Shown here one piece after another: positions 52,622-62,500 of a DNA stretch of 64,000 bases. Both the position numbers and the translations under genes were made by a program. The notes under the pieces were generated by a model, which was not told where the DNA came from, made no database searches, and worked only from the letters and a program-made list of their open reading frames with translations. Each line of letters starts with the position of its first letter. Position 1 is the stretch's first letter. This DNA is from Veillonella absiana. GTDB lineage: Bacteria > Bacillota > Negativicutes > Veillonellales > Veillonellaceae. The stretch is taken from the NCBI RefSeq assembly GCF_032970905.1, contig NZ_JAWJZA010000007.1. One strand, given 5' to 3'.

Positions 52622-52906
52622 ATGAAAAAATTATTGTTCGCACTAGCTGCAATTAGCGCTCTTGGTGTGGCAACTGTAATGGCGGCCCCAATTGAGCATC
52701 ATACTGTTTTAACTGGTAAAGTATCCACTGTAGTGGCTATTGGTACACCTGTAACTGAAGGTCAAACATTGATTACTGTTGAAACATTGGCGGGCCCTAT
52801 GGCTGCGTCTAAAGCCGTTGTAAATGGTATTGTAACAGCTGTAAATGTGACTACTGGTACTGATGTAACTCGTGGTCAAGTTGTGGCAACTGTTGATAGC
52901 AAATAA
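52622..52906 (+). CDS. Exported biotinyl/lipoyl-like domain protein lacking the usual attachment lysine
   Basis: The 94-residue protein has a signal peptide (about 1-21, ending VMAA) and then an 80-residue barrel-like domain of the biotinyl/lipoyl fold: GKVSTVVAIGTPVTEGQTLITVETLAGPMAASKAVVNGIVTAVNVTTGTDVTRGQVVATV. Where carriers have E-A-M-K-M, it reads G-P-M-A-A-S-K. Being exported and lacking that motif, it is unlikely to carry biotin; a structural role in the envelope is possible. GGAGG precedes ATG 52622. The S55 peptidase gene follows in 12 bases. Confidence 0.75.
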   Translation: MKKLLFALAAISALGVATVMAAPIEHHTVLTGKVSTVVAIGTPVTEGQTLITVETLAGPMAASKAVVNGIVTAVNVTTGTDVTRGQVVATVDSK

Positions 52907-52918
52907 AGGAGAAATAGA

Positions 52919-54916
52919 ATGAAAGTAACTCATTCTTGGCGTCGGTATAGAAAGAGTATACTGGCGCTTTTCTTCTGTTGGTCTATGTCAATGGCGCAGG
53001 CCGTAGATTTTATGCCTGTGTCCGAAGTACAGACTGGCATGGAAGGAATAGCAAAAACTGTGTTGGTAGGTGACGATATTTCTACATTTAATGTGAAGGT
53101 GTTAGGTGTAATGGAAAATCGTGGGCCTTCTGGCGACTTGATTTTGGCCAAATTCTCTGGCCCTGTAATGGAACAAACGGGTGGTATCGCTCATGGCATG
53201 AGTGGTAGCCCGGTGTATATAAATGGCAAGCTCGTTGGCGCGGTGGCCTATGGTTGGGGCTTTGCTGATGGTACGGTGGGTATGATTACACCTATTGAAG
53301 ATATGGTGAAATTGTGGAATATTCCGTATGAAAAAAATCTCAGTAATTCGTGGTCTGATGACCGATTAATTCCTATGGGAACGCCTCTTATGGCTTATGG
53401 ATTTGATGCAGATTCCATGGAGTATATGAAGTCTAAATTACCTCAATACGGTTATGAAACATATGATACGGCTAGTGCTACCGGCGATAATGTGAAGAAA
53501 CCATTAGTACCAGGTGGTTCAGTAGCGGCCCTCTTAGTGGATGGAGATTTGAAATTAGGTGCTATTGGTACTGTCACTTATGTAGATAATGATCAAGTAG
53601 TAGCTTTTGGACATCCCTTCCTAAAACATGGTGAATCTGATTATTTTATGCATAATGCAAGTATTTTCACTGTTGTTAAAAGTGTGAATTCTGCTTTTAA
53701 ATTAGGCTCCATGGGTAGTGAGGTTGGTACTGTAACAGAGGATCGTGGTGCAGGTATTGCCGGTAAAACTGGTGTCATTGCCCATGGTATTCCGTTGAGA
53801 TTCCAATTAGCTGATTATGATATGGGACGGGAACGCAATACATCTGTGAAGGTTATTGAGGATCCTGAGATGACCCCTACATTAGCGGCAACCTCATTCT
53901 ATAACTTCTTAAATAAAACATTGGATCGTAGTGGATCTGGAACGGCTACGGTAAGTTACAAAATTACACCGAGGGATAACAAATATAAACCGTTGACGCG
54001 GACGAATATGTTTTACTCCTCTGAATCCATTAGTGAAAAAAGTGTAGATGAATTCTACAATGTTGTTGATGTATTGATGAATAACAGATTCATCGATTAC
54101 GAAATTATGGATATTCAGGTGAAAGCAGATGTTACTAAATCTAAGGTGACTGCCAAAATTGTTGATGCTACTGCTTCTCCTGTAGTGGTAGCACCTGGTG
54201 ATACGATTGTGGTTGACGTGAAATTAGAACCTTTCAGAGGTGAAGTGGTAACAAAAGAAGTATTCTTTAAGGTGCCAGAGGATCAAAAAATCGGTAAAGC
54301 AACATTGGAGGTACGTGGTGGTGGTGTAGTGCCATTACCATATGTATTGGAAAAGCAAAAATATAATTTAACCGATGAAATTATTCGTCGATTGAAAACG
54401 TATAAGGATTTTGATGAATTATTCAAAGAAATCCAAGATACAGATACGAATAATCAAATCGTCGTGGAATTCCTTGAAGACGGTGTGAGTATGGTTAATG
54501 ATGGTTCTAGTGCTAAAACTGCTAAAAAAGCAAAATTGGAATCTGTAGAGCGTAATCCATTACCTGGGGATATTAAAAAGGAACCAACTGCTAGTGAATC
54601 CTTGTCTAGCGACAAAGACGAGAAGAAACAAGAGAAAACGGCTGTTGACACAGAGTATATCATTCAAGGCGATGGTCAATTCTCCATTGATGTAATGAGC
54701 CCAGCTAAACGTGATAAAGTGTTGGCAAAACGAGCTAAAGAAGCGAAGCAGAAAGCAAAATTAGAAAAGAAACTCGATAGAGATGCTTCTAATACTGTAA
54801 AAGCTAGTGATGATAAAGGTTCTAGTGTTAATAGTTCTGGCACTAACAATTCTAGCTCTAACGATTCTAGTGAAAATGATGCTAATAATAAAGCGTCTGG
54901 CAGCCACGTATCCTAA
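52919..54916 (+). CDS. SpoIVB-like peptidase S55 domain protein
   Basis: The 665-residue protein has a signal/anchor at about 13-29, then the S55 domain: VQTGMEGIAKTVLVGDDISTFNVKVLGV, and the serine active-site region GGIAHGMSGSPVYINGKLVGAVAYGW (GMSGSP at 93-98). VAFGHPFLKHGESDYFMHNA matches the rest of the fold. A later beta-rich region precedes a long charged then Ser/Asn-rich low-complexity tail (about 560-665). SpoIVB works in sporulation signalling in Bacillus; here, in an outer-membrane gene cluster and without sporulation genes, another envelope role is likely. AAGGAG precedes ATG 52919. Confidence 0.8.
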   Translation: MKVTHSWRRYRKSILALFFCWSMSMAQAVDFMPVSEVQTGMEGIAKTVLVGDDISTFNVKVLGVMENRGPSGDLILAKFSGPVMEQTGGIAHGMSGSPVYINGKLVGAVAYGWGFADGTVGMITPIEDMVKLWNIPYEKNLSNSWSDDRLIPMGTPLMAYGFDADSMEYMKSKLPQYGYETYDTASATGDNVKKPLVPGGSVAALLVDGDLKLGAIGTVTYVDNDQVVAFGHPFLKHGESDYFMHNASIFTVVKSVNSAFKLGSMGSEVGTVTEDRGAGIAGKTGVIAHGIPLRFQLADYDMGRERNTSVKVIEDPEMTPTLAATSFYNFLNKTLDRSGSGTATVSYKITPRDNKYKPLTRTNMFYSSESISEKSVDEFYNVVDVLMNNRFIDYEIMDIQVKADVTKSKVTAKIVDATASPVVVAPGDTIVVDVKLEPFRGEVVTKEVFFKVPEDQKIGKATLEVRGGGVVPLPYVLEKQKYNLTDEIIRRLKTYKDFDELFKEIQDTDTNNQIVVEFLEDGVSMVNDGSSAKTAKKAKLESVERNPLPGDIKKEPTASESLSSDKDEKKQEKTAVDTEYIIQGDGQFSIDVMSPAKRDKVLAKRAKEAKQKAKLEKKLDRDASNTVKASDDKGSSVNSSGTNNSSSNDSSENDANNKASGSHVS

Positions 54917-54947
54917 GATGCATTATTAGAAAATTTGTGAATTATGG

Positions 54948-54953
54948 TATAAT
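54948..54953 (+). promoter_or_regulatory. Extended -10 before mlaE
   Basis: TGGTATAAT, 32 bases before the start. Confidence 0.55.
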
Positions 54954-54984
54954 TAAGGAATATTCAGAATAAGGGAGGTTTCTA

Positions 54985-55746
54985 GTGAACTGGCTAGAGA
55001 ATATAGGCCGTTTTACCATGAAACGGTTTGAACAAACAGGGGATGCCATGATGTTATTGTGGCAAACACTGAAACAACTGAAAATGATTAATTTCCTTCA
55101 TGTACTACAACAAATGGCGCATCTAGGGGTGGATTCACTGCCTATTATTAGTCTTACTTTGCTCTTTGCTGGGGCTGTAATGACATTGCAAATTGCTGAT
55201 GTACTAGTTCGCTATGGTGCACAAAGTACGGTAGGAGGCATTATGGCTGTTGCTATGGGCCGTGAATTAGGACCAATCCTTGTAGGTGTAGTTCTAGCTG
55301 GTCGCGTGGGGGCCGCTATTACTGCTGAAATTGGCACCATGAAGGTGACTGAACAAATAGATGCGCTCCGTGTGATGGCTACAGATCCTGTAGGATACCT
55401 TGTAGTGCCACGGGTCGTGGCATGTATGATTATGGTACCTATTTTGGCATTTTATGGTGTAGTTATTGGTATTGCCGGTGGTTATTTTGTAGCGACGGCG
55501 ATAAAAGGACTTTCACCATCTACGTATTTGGACTCCATCCAAATGTTTTCAACTATTTCTGATTTTACATTGGGACTGGTGAAGTCTAGTATTTTTGGTG
55601 CTGTTATTGCCTTGGTTGGTGCCTATAAAGGGATGAATACTAAAATGGGTGCTGAGGCGGTTGGTTTCTCTACAACGAGTTCTGTGGTCACTAGTATTAT
55701 TTTAGTATTCGTATTGAATTACTTCTTATCTAGTGCATTGTTTTAA
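54985..55746 (+). CDS. mlaE: Phospholipid transport ABC permease MlaE
   Basis: The 253-residue membrane protein has the MlaE/YrbE signature: LGVDSLPIISLTLLFAGAVMTLQIADVLVRYGAQ, GRELGPILVGVVLAGRVGAAITAEIGTMKVTEQIDALRVMATDPVGYLVVPRV. It moves phospholipids at the inner membrane with MlaF. It starts with GTG 54985 behind GGGAGG (54973-54978), and 15 bases separate it from mlaF. Confidence 0.93.
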   Translation: MNWLENIGRFTMKRFEQTGDAMMLLWQTLKQLKMINFLHVLQQMAHLGVDSLPIISLTLLFAGAVMTLQIADVLVRYGAQSTVGGIMAVAMGRELGPILVGVVLAGRVGAAITAEIGTMKVTEQIDALRVMATDPVGYLVVPRVVACMIMVPILAFYGVVIGIAGGYFVATAIKGLSPSTYLDSIQMFSTISDFTLGLVKSSIFGAVIALVGAYKGMNTKMGAEAVGFSTTSSVVTSIILVFVLNYFLSSALF

Positions 55747-55761
55747 TTAGAGAGTAGACTG

Positions 55762-56517
55762 ATGATTGAATTACAAGATGTGGTAGTAGCCTATGATACA
55801 CGGGTTATCTTGGATCACATTAATTTAACCATTCCTGATGGTGAAACCTTGGTCATCCTTGGTGGCAGTGGCAGTGGTAAAAGCACGCTGTTACGCCTCC
55901 TTATTGGATTACAACGACCTACATCAGGTAAGATTTTTGTGGATGGCACAGAAATCACTTCATTAAATGAAGAAGAATTTAATAAAGTCCGTCTTAAGAT
56001 GGGAATGGTATTTCAATACTCAGCTCTATTTGACTCCATGACAGTAGGGGAAAATGTAGCATTTGGATTGAATCAACATTCTTATAAATCCAAAGACGAA
56101 ATTAAAGCTATTGTGGCAGAACGTCTCGACTGGGTAGGTCTCGGAGGGTATGAAGATTATATGCCTAGCGAACTATCGGGGGGGATGAAAAAACGCGTTA
56201 GTTTAGCTCGCGCCATTGCACAAGATGCTAAATTTATTCTTTATGATGAACCATCTTCTGGTCTTGATCCCATTACATCTGGAACTATTAGCATGCTTAT
56301 AAAAGGAATGCAATCGCGTTTGGGCTGTACGTCTATTGTGGTGACTCATGATATGCAATCTGCTTTTTATGTGGCAGACCGTATTGCACTACTGGATAAA
56401 GGTAGATTTATCGAAGTGTCTAGTGCAGAGGAGTTCAAACACTCCACTAATAAAAAAGTACAACAATTTATTAATGGTAAAGCAGAAGAATTGACGATTT
56501 CTGCAAGGGGAGTATAG
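55762..56517 (+). CDS. mlaF: Phospholipid transport ABC ATPase MlaF
   Basis: The 251-residue ATPase has Walker A GGSGSGKST (34-42), signature LSGGMKKR, Walker B ILYDEPSSGLDP and the switch His in VVTHDM. SALFDSMTVGENVAF is typical of MlaF. It powers the MlaE permease. The mlaD gene starts two bases after its stop. Confidence 0.93.
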   Translation: MIELQDVVVAYDTRVILDHINLTIPDGETLVILGGSGSGKSTLLRLLIGLQRPTSGKIFVDGTEITSLNEEEFNKVRLKMGMVFQYSALFDSMTVGENVAFGLNQHSYKSKDEIKAIVAERLDWVGLGGYEDYMPSELSGGMKKRVSLARAIAQDAKFILYDEPSSGLDPITSGTISMLIKGMQSRLGCTSIVVTHDMQSAFYVADRIALLDKGRFIEVSSAEEFKHSTNKKVQQFINGKAEELTISARGV

Positions 56518-56519
56518 AT

Positions 56520-57800
56520 ATGAAGTGGACAACGGAAGCGAAAGTTGGCGCTTTTACAATATTGGGCCTCATACTATTTGTGAGTTCTATTGTATTCGTA
56601 GGAAAAATGGATATTTTTGCCAAACCAGAAATGGCGATTACTGGTCAATTTGAGCAAGTTAATGGTTTAAAAACGGGGAATCAAGTTAAATTATCTGGTG
56701 TTGCTGTAGGTACTGTGGATTCCGTGGAAATCGTTCCTGGTGGTGTGGCAGTAGGTATGAAAATTAATGAAGGAACCGAAATTCCTAGTGACTCTAAATT
56801 TATGATGGGCGCTGACGGATTATTAGGGGACAAATTCATCCAAATTTCACCTGGCAAGTCTAAAGTATATTTACATGATGGCGATTCTGTTCGAGGCGAA
56901 GGTGCAGATAGCATGGATAAAGCTATGCAAAGCGCTCAAAAGTTGATGGAAGGTACTGAAAAAATGTTAGAATCCATCAATAATATCATTGGTGACCCTC
57001 AAACACAAGGTGCATTGCGTCATACATTGCAATCGACATCTGTTGTGGCCGACAATGCCGTAGCGATTACACAAAATATGGCGGACATGACGGCTCAACT
57101 TAATGCAGCGACACAACAGTTTAATGCCGATGGTCAAGCTGGTGCTGATATGCGTGGTATTGTGACAAATTTGAAAGAAACCACTGATAAGGTGGATAAT
57201 ATGGCTCGTGCGATGGGAGGTGTTGTAACGGACCCAACAGCGGCCGAGAATATTAAAGAAACACTGCACAATACAGCACAAATTTCTGCACGTATTAATA
57301 AAATTGCGGGTGGCAAGGCCTACGTTTCGAGTACTACCTCCTCCAATGGTAATGGTGGTACTGCCACAACGGAGGGGCAAGATTCCGAAAAAAAGTCGCA
57401 ATTAAGTACTGAAACATCAGCAGATTTGTTGTATAATAATCATCAAGACGAGTATCGTGTGAATGTGCGATTCCGTTTGTTTACTAATAAAACACTAGGT
57501 GAATTAGGCTTTTCTAATATCGGTGATGGTACAGACTTTGACTTGAACGGTGGTAAATATATTGCTGACAAATGGTCTATTCGTGCCGGTTTGTTTGAAA
57601 GTGAACTTGGGTTTAGTCTTGATTACGGTCTTGGTGGCCCATTCTCCATTTCTGCAGCCATGTATGATTTAAATCATCAAAAATATCGAATTCGCAGTGA
57701 ATTTAGATTAGCACAAGATACATATGGGATACTACAAATGACAAGACCATTTGGTTCTGACAATGGTGGTACATACTTTGGTATAAAACAAGTTTTTTAA
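56520..57800 (+). CDS. mlaD: MCE protein MlaD with a C-terminal beta-barrel-like domain
   Basis: The 426-residue protein is about twice the length of proteobacterial MlaD (about 180). It has a membrane anchor (12-32), an MCE domain at about 38-115 (GQFEQVNGLKTGNQVKLSGVAVGTVDSVEI), a long helical region (about 125-260), a low-complexity Ser/Thr/Gly linker, and a C-terminal part from about 300 of alternating polar/aromatic strands ending in Phe (YFGIKQVF), as outer-membrane barrels do. Thus one chain could span the periplasm and remove the need for separate shuttle and outer-membrane Mla parts. As I recall, this architecture has been described for Veillonella parvula. Confidence 0.9.
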   Translation: MKWTTEAKVGAFTILGLILFVSSIVFVGKMDIFAKPEMAITGQFEQVNGLKTGNQVKLSGVAVGTVDSVEIVPGGVAVGMKINEGTEIPSDSKFMMGADGLLGDKFIQISPGKSKVYLHDGDSVRGEGADSMDKAMQSAQKLMEGTEKMLESINNIIGDPQTQGALRHTLQSTSVVADNAVAITQNMADMTAQLNAATQQFNADGQAGADMRGIVTNLKETTDKVDNMARAMGGVVTDPTAAENIKETLHNTAQISARINKIAGGKAYVSSTTSSNGNGGTATTEGQDSEKKSQLSTETSADLLYNNHQDEYRVNVRFRLFTNKTLGELGFSNIGDGTDFDLNGGKYIADKWSIRAGLFESELGFSLDYGLGGPFSISAAMYDLNHQKYRIRSEFRLAQDTYGILQMTRPFGSDNGGTYFGIKQVF

Positions 57801-57839
57801 CATTCCAGAATATAGATTCTAAGTATGGAGGTTTTTTCT

Positions 57840-59315
57840 ATGAATAAAAAAGCACTTACACTAGCCATTTTATTCTCAATGGCTACAACAGGTGCCTTTG
57901 CGTCTGATCTCGTAACAACAACTGTAAATAACAGTGGTAAATTAAGCAAATTGCAAGAGCAAGCAGTGCTTTTGACACAAAAACAATTGGCTGATAAAGC
58001 GGCAAAAGATGTAGCTACATTCCCATCTGCTTTGGCTTTGAACGAAGTGAAAACAGTGGATTTGGCATTGAAAAATAACCGTACTGCTAAACAATCTATG
58101 TGGGCTTATGAAGCTGCAAAATCTACTGTAAGCGCCACGGCGGCTAGTAAAAATCCAAGTGTAGGGTATTCTTACAGTGCTACTCGTGCTAGAGGCGCTA
58201 CTGATGCATCTTCCGTGACTGAACGTGGTACTAACGGTTTTAGTTTATCCGTTCCTGTATACACTCCAAGTGTAGATGCAGCTATAGATGGTGCTCGTTA
58301 TGACCGTGAAAGTGCTGGGGCTAGCTATGAAGAAGCCTTGCAAACAGCAAAATTAACGGCTATTAGCGATTACTATACATTGATTATGTACCGTAATCTC
58401 GTTGATGTAGCGCAACAATCTGTTCGTGATTATGATGGTCACGTGACTAATGTGCAAGCCCAATATAATGTTGGCTTGGTGGCAAGCTCTGATGTATTAG
58501 CCGCTAGAACTAACTTAGCAGATGCTCAAACTACTTTGATCACTCGTCAAAATTCTGCTGACGTAGCTGAAACTGATTTGAATATCGTTATTGGCTATCC
58601 TGTAAGTACAAGCATTGAAACGGCAGATAAAGAAATGCGCTATTTACCTTATAATGTAACATTGGAACAAGCTAAGGCTTATGCGTTGTTGCATCGTGCT
58701 ACACTAGTAAAATCTGCTATGGATGTAAAATCTGCAGAAGAATCTGTAAAACAAGCAAAAGCAGGTTACTTGCCAACTGTATCTTTGACAGCGGGTAAGA
58801 ATTATGCATCTGACGATAATTACCGTGGTACTAGTAATAATGGGTGGTCTGTAGGTGCTAATGCTAGCCTAGATATCTGGGATGGTGGTTCAACTCGCAA
58901 TACTATTAAAGTGAGAGAAGCTCAATTAGAAAGCGCGAAAGAAGCAAATTTAGCAGCCGTAGATGGTGTGCTTTATGACGTGCAATCTGCATATTTGAAC
59001 TTGCGTGCGGCAGAGCAAACGATTTCTAGTACAAAAGTTGCTGTAGAAGAAGGTCAAGAAAGCTTCCGTATCGCATCCTTACGTTATCGCGCTGGCGTTG
59101 GTAGCAACTTGGATGTGTTGGATGCAGAAACATCTTTGACAACGGCTCGTAATAACTATGTTCAAGCGTTGTATAACTACAATATCTATGTGGCTACATT
59201 AGAACAAGCTGTAGGTGTTCCATTGGAAACACCAGTTGGACACGGGGCTCCGTTAATCGCAAATAGCGATTCTGTTAACACATTGGCTAATTTAGCTGCT
59301 CAAGTAACAAAATAA
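57840..59315 (+). CDS. TolC family outer-membrane efflux protein
   Basis: The 491-residue protein has a signal peptide (about 1-22, ending GAFAS), then two repeats of the long-helix TolC pattern: LKNNRTAKQSMWAYEAAKSTVSATAASKNPSVGYSYSA and the later VKSAEESVKQAKAGYLPTVSLTAGKNYASDD, with AQYNVGLVASSDVLAARTNLADAQTTL and LRYRAGVGSNLDVLDAETSLTTARNNYVQALYNYNIYVATLEQAVG. It forms an outer-membrane channel for efflux or secretion. ATG 57840 follows GGAGG by eight bases. It sits between mlaD and tamB. Confidence 0.92.
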   Translation: MNKKALTLAILFSMATTGAFASDLVTTTVNNSGKLSKLQEQAVLLTQKQLADKAAKDVATFPSALALNEVKTVDLALKNNRTAKQSMWAYEAAKSTVSATAASKNPSVGYSYSATRARGATDASSVTERGTNGFSLSVPVYTPSVDAAIDGARYDRESAGASYEEALQTAKLTAISDYYTLIMYRNLVDVAQQSVRDYDGHVTNVQAQYNVGLVASSDVLAARTNLADAQTTLITRQNSADVAETDLNIVIGYPVSTSIETADKEMRYLPYNVTLEQAKAYALLHRATLVKSAMDVKSAEESVKQAKAGYLPTVSLTAGKNYASDDNYRGTSNNGWSVGANASLDIWDGGSTRNTIKVREAQLESAKEANLAAVDGVLYDVQSAYLNLRAAEQTISSTKVAVEEGQESFRIASLRYRAGVGSNLDVLDAETSLTTARNNYVQALYNYNIYVATLEQAVGVPLETPVGHGAPLIANSDSVNTLANLAAQVTK

Positions 59316-59323
59316 TATACATT

Positions 59324-59357
59324 AGGTCGTTGAGGCATTGCTTCAATGACCTTTTTT
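59324..59357 (+). terminator. Terminator after the TolC-family gene
   Basis: AGGTCGTTGA pairs with TTCAATGACCT (one wobble), followed by TTTTTTAT. Confidence 0.82.
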
Positions 59358-59499
59358 ATCGTTTGCAAGACTCTCGTAATAGTAGATTATAGGTGTTAGA
59401 GATGCAAATTTTAATGGCTTTCATGAAGATAGCATGAACATTGAGAAAAACTATTACAATTTCCTTGAAGTCCTATGGTTATGCGTGTTTTTATGCTAT

Positions 59500-59505
59500 T
59501 ATAAT
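59500..59505 (+). promoter_or_regulatory. Likely -10 of tamB
   Basis: TATAAT (59500-59505), 68 bases before the tamB start; no clear -35. Confidence 0.45.
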
Positions 59506-59572
59506 GATGTAGATATAGAAAATTTATGCATACAATGCATAGTTTGATAAATTCAGATGTAGGAGTTCTTTG

Positions 59573-62500
59573 ATGACACGGAAACAATTGTCTCTCATAG
59601 GGGCAGCGGTGCTAGGTTTAGGTGCTCTAACGAGTATTGGCATAACGGCTAAACCAGCGGCAGAAAATTATGTAGCACCGCTTGTAAAAGAACAAATAAA
59701 TACGTCTATTAATGGCAAGGTAAATTATGATTCTTTAACAATTGGCATGGATGGTACTGTGTGGCTAGAGAATGTAGTGGTAAATGATACAGCGGGGCAT
59801 AAAATTGCTACGGCACCAACTGTAGAAGTGGGCCTAAATGTGTTAAAAGCACCGACATTGCTTTTTTCTGATGCTGAGGCGATGTCTTTGATTTCCTCTG
59901 TTACTGTGGAGAATCCTGATGTTCATGTATGGCAGTTATCGGATGGCACATGGAATGTGCAACAATTAGTGAAATCCTCATCTACTAGTGATTCATCATC
60001 TTTTACCGGTTCTGTGATAGTCAATGATGGTACAGTAGCAGCGCGGCTATCTGACGGTACACGGTATGAAATGGAAGACGTAGACGGTACTATTTCTTTG
60101 CGTGATAATCCTGTTGTCGATGGTGCTGTGAAAGCTGTATTTGACGGCGAAGAAATTACGGCTCGTGGCAATATTAATACAAAAAATCTTAATGATTTTG
60201 CTGTGTATGTACAGGCTGATTCCATTAATGCAATTCATGTTAATCAATTATTAAAATCTAGAAATGATATTTCCATTTCTGGTGGATTTATTGATGATGT
60301 ACATGTAAATATCAAGAGTGACGGCAATAATGGATATACTATGTCCGGCAATTTAAACCTCACTGATATTGATGGTGCCTATGTAAATGGTGGTACTAGT
60401 TATGCCATTACTGAGGGACAAGCTCGTATTATGCTTAATAAGAATCAGGCTATTATTTCTGCTAGTGATGCTCTAATTAATGGAGAAGAATTTCAAGTTG
60501 ATGGTGTTATTGAATTAGCAGATGATACGAATTTAAACCTCACTGTGTTAGCGGATCAAGCTAGCTTATTGGCATTGGCACCTGATCAAGGTATTGATGG
60601 ATTAGCATCAGCCAATTTACAAATTACAGGTACTACGGTATCACCTAAAATTAGCGGGCACATATTGGGTGAAAATATTTCCTATAATGGCTTGGTCATC
60701 GATTCTGTGGAATCTGATATTTCTTATACAGAAGGCAAAGCCGATTTAGGGAATTTAGAAGCCTATATGGGTGATGGTGTTCTAGCTGGGCGTGCTACTT
60801 ATGATGTGGATAATACTGATTTTGAAGCACAATTAACAGCAGAAGCTTTAGATCTATCTGCTATTACAGCCGCTGTTGATATTTCTGCAACGGGCACTGT
60901 ATCTGGCCTTGCTCACGTGAAAGGTCGCCAAAATCGTGTCACAAGTATTACTGGTGATGTGTATGGTGAAGATATTACCTACAGTGGTGTTGCTATCAGT
61001 CAAGCAAGGGCTACTTTCACCGGAGATGGTGAAAACTACACGGTGAGTCAAATTAATGCGCTTATTGGTGAAGGTGAATTTACGGCATACGGAACGTTAC
61101 AAAATGGTGAGATGAACCTAAGTTTCAATGCTAATGCAATTCCAGCGGCATTGGCTAGTCAATATTTGAATAACACTGTAGATGGTAATATAACAGCTTA
61201 TGGCACTGTTTCGGGTACTACGGATAATCCAACGGCAGAGGCCCATATTTCATCTAATGAAATTCATATAGCCGATGCACGGTATGATCAAATTTTGGCA
61301 GACGTGACATTACACGACCATGTGGCCACTATTTCCCGTGGGATCATTATTGATGGAGAGGGCGAATATACGGTGACTGGTACAGCTAGACTTGCTGGGA
61401 CTAGAGCTCTCGATTTGTCTGTAAAAGCAGATAAGGTACGTCTAGAAAATGCCATTCGACCATTTGTAGAGTTTCCAATTACTGGTTGGGTAACAACGGA
61501 AAATCATATTACTGGAACGATAGATTCACCAGTGGTTAATGGCTATGCACATATGTGGGATGGCTCGATACAAGGTAAGCTCGTAACTGATTTATATGCA
61601 GATTATAACTATCAAGGAGATGTGTTGACCGTTACCAACGGTAAGGCACAAGCCTATGGTGCTACGGCTACAGCATATGGCACTATGGTAGGAAGTAACT
61701 TGAATTTCACCTTTGATGGGGACCAAATTGATTTAGGCCGTTTGCTCACAAATGAAGATATTAAAATTGATGGATATGCTGATGTAAAAGGTACATTAAC
61801 TGGCACATTAGATAAACCGATGTTTGATGGTAGTGTTGTATCTAATGCGTTGCAATTGAACTCAGTGCCTATAACAAATGTTAAGGGGAATGTTTATGTA
61901 GATCCTAGTGTAGTAAATTTGCAAAATTTCTCGTTTACAGAAGATAAGTTTGGCAAATACACCGTTAAGGGTGGTGTTATGTTAGATGAACCACATCGCT
62001 TGTTTGGTACGATACAGGTAGAAACAGCTAGTATTAATAACCTCATTCATATGCTACAACAAGACACAGATAGCTTTGATGGACAGCTAAATGGTGAAAT
62101 TGAGTTAGGTGGTCAATTAGATAATCCAAGTCTTGATGTAAATGGCACGATTACAGACTTTAGTATTGATGGCAATGTCATTGGTAATGCTGTAGTAGAT
62201 GCAGATTTAACAAATCGCAAGTTTACGATTCGTAAATTACAGCTACCTGTGGAAGATGGATTGATTGCCGCCGGAGGTGTAGCTGATTTAGATGGGGATG
62301 CAGATATTCAGATTGCTGCCAATCGTGTGAATATTAAACCATTCTTACCATTAGTAAGTAAAGATATTGATGCAACTGGAATTGTTTCATCGGTCATTAA
62401 CATTAGTGGTAAAACCAATAATCCAAAAGCAGAGTTATCAGCAGAACTTGAAAATGGTTCTTTAAATGGTATTGCATTGGATAAAGCATTTGCCTTGGCA

